Shown here: in pieces, positions 61,179-64,000 of the stretch
Numbering within the stretch: position 1 is the stretch's first letter
How the letters are laid out: each line of letters begins with the position of its first letter
DNA from: Ianthella basta
Lineage: Eukaryota > Porifera > Demospongiae > Verongiida > Ianthellidae
Direction of reading: 5' to 3'
Assembly: GCA_964019415.1 (NCBI GenBank)
Contig: OZ025885.1
Coordinates: 3,322,672 to 3,386,671, forward strand
Length of the DNA: 64,000 nucleotides
Made by a program: the position numbers and the translations under genes
The notes under the pieces: generated by a model
What the model was told of the DNA's origin: nothing
The model's database searches: none
Seen by the model: the letters and a program-made list of their open reading frames with translations, nothing else

Positions 61179-62581
61179 TAGGCAATGTAATGTACCAATA
61201 CTTCATCAAGATTGTACCCACTGTGTACAAGACATTGTCAGGAGAGGTAAGAAAGCAGCACTTTATTGTCAACTCCCAATTCCTCTTACCCCTTTATCCT
61301 AGTGCCTATGCAACACACTCAGTAACTATACTTTGTCATGGCCCTACCCTTCTTGTTCACCCATGCATCTTGTTCACTCTTGCCTCTCTCTCTACCGCGC
61401 ATCTTCCCTTTCATTCGTACATAGCTGGTGCGCACCAATCAGTTCTCTGTCACCAAACACCACAAAGGTGTCAACCCATGGGCAGGAGGCTCTGGACTGC
61501 CAGGAGTGTTCTTCATGTACGACCTCTCACCAATGATGGTTCAGATCACTGAGCACCGCAGGTCCTTCTTCCACTTCCTGACAGGAGTGTGTGCCATTGT
61601 GGGGGGAGTCTTCACTGGTAAGCAGTAGTCAGACTGGCGACATGTACACATGCGTAACTTGCTTGACAATGCTAAGCAAATGACCATATTGCCATGGTGC
61701 TTAAACGGCAATTGCACAGTGTGCTACTTGCATGACAGACAGGTGCAGTGCATGGTGCCTCCAGACCTCATTGCTGTCTGCTGCAGTGGCTGAGCAGTGC
61801 TGATGGTCTCACCGCATTCCATTGTCCGTATCATAATAGGATTGTGCACTGTCATATATACACTATGTGTTGCGCATGTGTTGTGACAGTGGCTGGTTAT
61901 AATTATAATGTGAGAGGAGGAGCAGAGGACTATTGTGTCAGCTTGTTGTATAAACAGTGCAATGTCATGTAACCTAGTGTACACAGACATCAGTGGTTGT
62001 CCTTGCATCATCAGCTCCCAGCACTCTGTACCCTGTACCTGACTACAGCAGTAGGAGTCATTGCATTTCATGGGCACTGTGATACATAGTTGATGTCATG
62101 GCCTATCCTGTTACCATGGTAATCGTATGACACTGAAAGTGAATCTTACATCACAGACCTGTCAGTGGTTTGATCACCTTCACACCAGCAACTAGCCAAG
62201 CAGCACATAGTGCTACAGTCAATTTCAGAATGGTTGGCAAAATAGCAAAATTAATGGTAAGAGGCAAATGGTGTAGCATCATTGTGTAATGTCATAATAT
62301 TGTAACGTCTCTTTCAACGTCTGTAATTATCACGCCATTTTAGTCACATGTGCCACTCTTGAAGATCACAGTATGTTACACCATTTGGCCAGCCAACCAT
62401 TCTGACAGTGGCTGTATCTACATATGTACATAGCTGTGAAATGGACTGTGACACATCATTCATGCAAAAACCCATGGTATTGTTACTCTTTCCTTGTGCA
62501 GTGGCTGGCATGATTGACGCCTTCGTGTACCATTCAGCAAGAGCACTTCAGAAGAAAATTGAACTTGGCAAACACTCTTGA
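56118..62581 (+). CDS. ERGIC3: ERGIC3, ER-Golgi cargo receptor component, 11 exons, 396 aa
   Basis: Predicted exons: 56118-56211, 57783-57853, 58511-58598, 58867-58983, 59145-59259, 60010-60233, 60497-60528, 60904-61015, 61182-61246, 61425-61617, 62502-62581; phases close to 397 codons, close to the roughly 383 residues of the family. ERGIC3 cycles between ER and cis-Golgi as a membrane cargo receptor. Conserved signatures in order: QFDAYPKTLEDFRVKT at the cytoplasmic N terminus, TM1 (about 31-50, ITIVSASLILILFLSEL), LSIDAMDVSGEQQFDV, CMSCYGAE and CCNTCDQVREAYRKKGWAF (lumenal cysteine motifs), VAGNFHFAPGKSF, HRLSFGHDFPG, PMMVQITEHRRSF, then TM2 (about 352-374) and a short basic tail ending KKIELGKHS. 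The acceptor of exon 5 is the weakest. The start lies 191 bp after the DAZAP1-like stop. Confidence 0.95.
56212..57782. other. ERGIC3 intron 1, no gene seen apart from a minisatellite
   Basis: 1.57 kb of ordinary intronic DNA. The only structure seen is the 24-bp minisatellite at 57452-57615. Confidence 0.6.
57452..57615. repeat. 24-bp minisatellite, about 7 copies
   Basis: The unit TGGCCACTGTCCCTAGGGTA plus GTGG repeats head to tail; its multiple-of-three length keeps frames open on both strands. Confidence 0.95.
57895..58005. repeat. 18- to 20-bp minisatellite (CCTACTGTATGTATGTGTG)
   Basis: About six copies in intron 2 of ERGIC3. Confidence 0.9.
58052..58096 (+). ncRNA. Hammerhead-like relic in ERGIC3 intron 2
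   Basis: CTGATGGAT, stem GACC/GGTC with loop TTTGA, then GAAACGTC (58084-58091). The 3' half of the core is intact, but the 5' core CTGATGA is altered by extra bases and no good stem I was found. Confidence 0.35.
61107..61176. repeat. CA microsatellite
   Basis: A CA run ends six bases before the acceptor of ERGIC3 exon 9 (exon start 61182). Confidence 0.95.
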
Positions 62582-62685
62582 ACTGCACAGCACACATCAA
62601 TCCACAATAGTACAATAACGAGTCACAGGACTTGAGCATGACAAGTAACAATTGTATGATGTACACGTAACATACAAGTAAGTAT
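62582..62685. other. 104-bp gap between convergent stop codons
   Basis: ERGIC3 (+) and the Tribbles gene (-) end tail to tail, so their 3' UTRs almost certainly overlap. No other feature seen. Confidence 0.7.
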
Positions 62686-64000
62686 TTAATAGTCATCTGT
62701 GCTATCTTCGAATGCTTTTGGAACAGTGTGAAGGCTAAAGTGCCCATGTTCAGAGTCAGAGTTGAACCAAGGGTGCTCCAGCACAGCGGTTGTTGACAGC
62801 CGCATTGAAGGGTCCACCTGCAGCAAACTGGCAATGAGAGACTTTGCCAGGAAAGATAGGTCGTCAGGGGTGTTGTAGTTTCCAGACTTGATCATGCCAA
62901 AGAGAGTGCTGGGGCTGGTTGCATAGAAGGGGTAGCGTCCTGCCAGCATTGTGAAGAGGATCACGCCCAGGCTCCACATGTCAGCACCGCGCCCGCTGTA
63001 CTCTCCCTCCTCCAACATCTCGGGGCACACGTAGGCTGGGCAGCCGTTGCGCTCCTTCACTGTATCACTGTCTTGTGCTAGGTAGTCATGGCAGTTCTGT
63101 AGTGACAGCAGACTGAGTGTCATCCTACAGCAAAGGGGTGAGATGAAACAGAGGATGTGAACAGGGGCAGAAAGGTAGACCAAACCTGCCACAAAAACAA
63201 CAGAGGGCAGTGAAAGAGACTGTACTGCAGTCAAGTCCTTACATGGAGCAACATTCACCCATGTGCTATAAGCCAGCAAAGGGTATTTGTCACTGAACAC
63301 TACCACAGTAGTAAATGTACTAGGCAATATGGCATTGGCTGCAATAAGCAGCACAATCAAAGCTAGCTCAGTCAGAAATCATCTTACATGCGTATGTGGC
63401 TGAAGAAATGCAATTTATGATCAAACGCACAAGACTAACTAGGTTTTGTAATGCTGCCATAGCTGGCATGCCTACCACACACCTTCCATATATACGAGGT
63501 GACATCGCCCTGTTGCCTGTCGCCTACACAGCAGTAGCTACATACGTGACATGTGTACAAAGACTTGTCCGGCTACAATGACAAACACCCCAATGACTAG
63601 GACTCCCAACGCTGACACATAACAAATCAAAAAACTACACACAGTCGTACAACTCATTACACCACAAACATGTTCACTTGCCAGTCTGTGTGCATACGTA
63701 TGTCCATGCACAATTGCACACTGCTCACTTGTCATCGTCGAGGAACACAAACTTCTTCAGCTTTAGTTCTCCCACCACTACTTTGTTCATGTGACAGTGC
63801 TGTACCGCCTGGACTATCTGACGAAAGAGCCGCCGACACTCTTGCTCTCCTAGCTGCTTCTTACTTCGAATGTGAGAATGGAGGTCAATCCCAGTCTTCC
63901 GGCATATGGTCAAAAATCCTTCGTCACATCTGTACACGTCCAGAGGTTGGTTAACGGCAGCGTGGGGCGGCAGTCGTAGGACAGTTCGCAGACACCGTGC
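62686..64000 (-). CDS. TRIB: Tribbles-family pseudokinase, 3' two exons (5' part outside window)
   Basis: Minus-strand exons: 63729 to the window edge, and 62686-63124, joined through Lys (AA|G). Tribbles proteins are kinase-fold scaffolds that bring the COP1 ubiquitin ligase and MEK-type kinases to substrates. Visible in order: GIDLHSHIRSKKQLGEQE, RLFRQIVQAVQHCH, then the catalytic-loop equivalent VVVGELKLKKFVF (where active kinases have HRDLK), a DFG segment replaced by LLSLQN, then GCPAYVCPEML, the substrate-lobe motif GADMWSLGVILFTMLAG and LEHPWF. HPWF is part of the MEK-binding motif of vertebrate Tribbles. The tail ends HTVPKAFEDSTDDY; a VP dipeptide with acidic neighbours is reminiscent of the COP1-binding motif but does not match it well. 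Upstream residues CLRTVLRLPPH fit the beta-sheet lobe of the family. Which TRIB paralogue it matches cannot be said. Confidence 0.9.
63125..63728. other. Tribbles intron, no feature seen
   Basis: A 604-bp intron with GT-AG borders (donor GACAA|gtgagc, acceptor TGTAG|GATG on the minus strand). No repeat or RNA gene seen. Confidence 0.6.

Overview
This is an intron-rich animal nuclear DNA window. It holds nine protein-coding genes, most of them interrupted by short GT-AG introns, with intergenic gaps that are often only 100-350 bp. A Tribbles-type pseudokinase, an ASAP-type ArfGAP, a Rab32/38 GTPase, a DAZAP1-like RNA-binding protein, NMD3 and ERGIC3 together point to a metazoan. The compact layout, the prokaryote-like SLC6/NSS transporter and the mix of Penelope-like, Helitron-like and small palindromic elements would fit a sponge or another early-branching animal. 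That placement is inference, not proof.

Layout from left to right: the 3' part of an unrecognised protein gene (2-1393, +); a 12-exon sodium-symporter gene of the SLC6/NSS fold (1687-8013, +); a transposon graveyard (8014-10103) with a Penelope-like GIY-YIG fragment; a complete Rab32/38 GTPase (10104-13137, -); NMD3, the 60S ribosomal export adaptor, divergent from Rab32 across a short shared promoter region (about 13460-19181, +); a 26-exon ASAP-type ArfGAP with BAR, PH, ArfGAP, ankyrin and SH3 parts (19357-33804, +); a second transposon-rich block (33805-38275) with an OTU-protease fossil and a broken Penelope-like element; a type II membrane, glycosyltransferase-like gene (38276-41196, +); a DAZAP1/hnRNP-like two-RRM gene with a Gly/Tyr/Gln/Ser-rich tail (43956-55926, +); ERGIC3 (56118-62581, +); and, convergent with it, the 3' part of a Tribbles pseudokinase gene (62686 to the window end, -).

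The genes do not form one pathway. Several are housekeeping genes of membrane traffic (Rab32, ASAP, ERGIC3) and RNA or ribosome biology (NMD3, DAZAP1-like). I reconstructed splice sites by hand; the codon phase closes across every junction in SLC6, Rab32, ASAP, DAZAP1-like and ERGIC3, which gives full-length models of 648, 225, 905, 398 and 396 residues.

The most interesting non-genic content is mobile. Several hammerhead-ribozyme-like folds are present; the two best-placed ones lie just downstream of Penelope-like GIY-YIG coding remnants. Three copies of a roughly 470-485 bp element have Helitron-style ends (A|TC...hairpin-CTAG|T). A Penelope-like copy has its 5' part inverted, as in twin priming. 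A family of short elements with CAGTGGAACC-type inverted ends, several long foldback palindromes and many minisatellites fill the introns.
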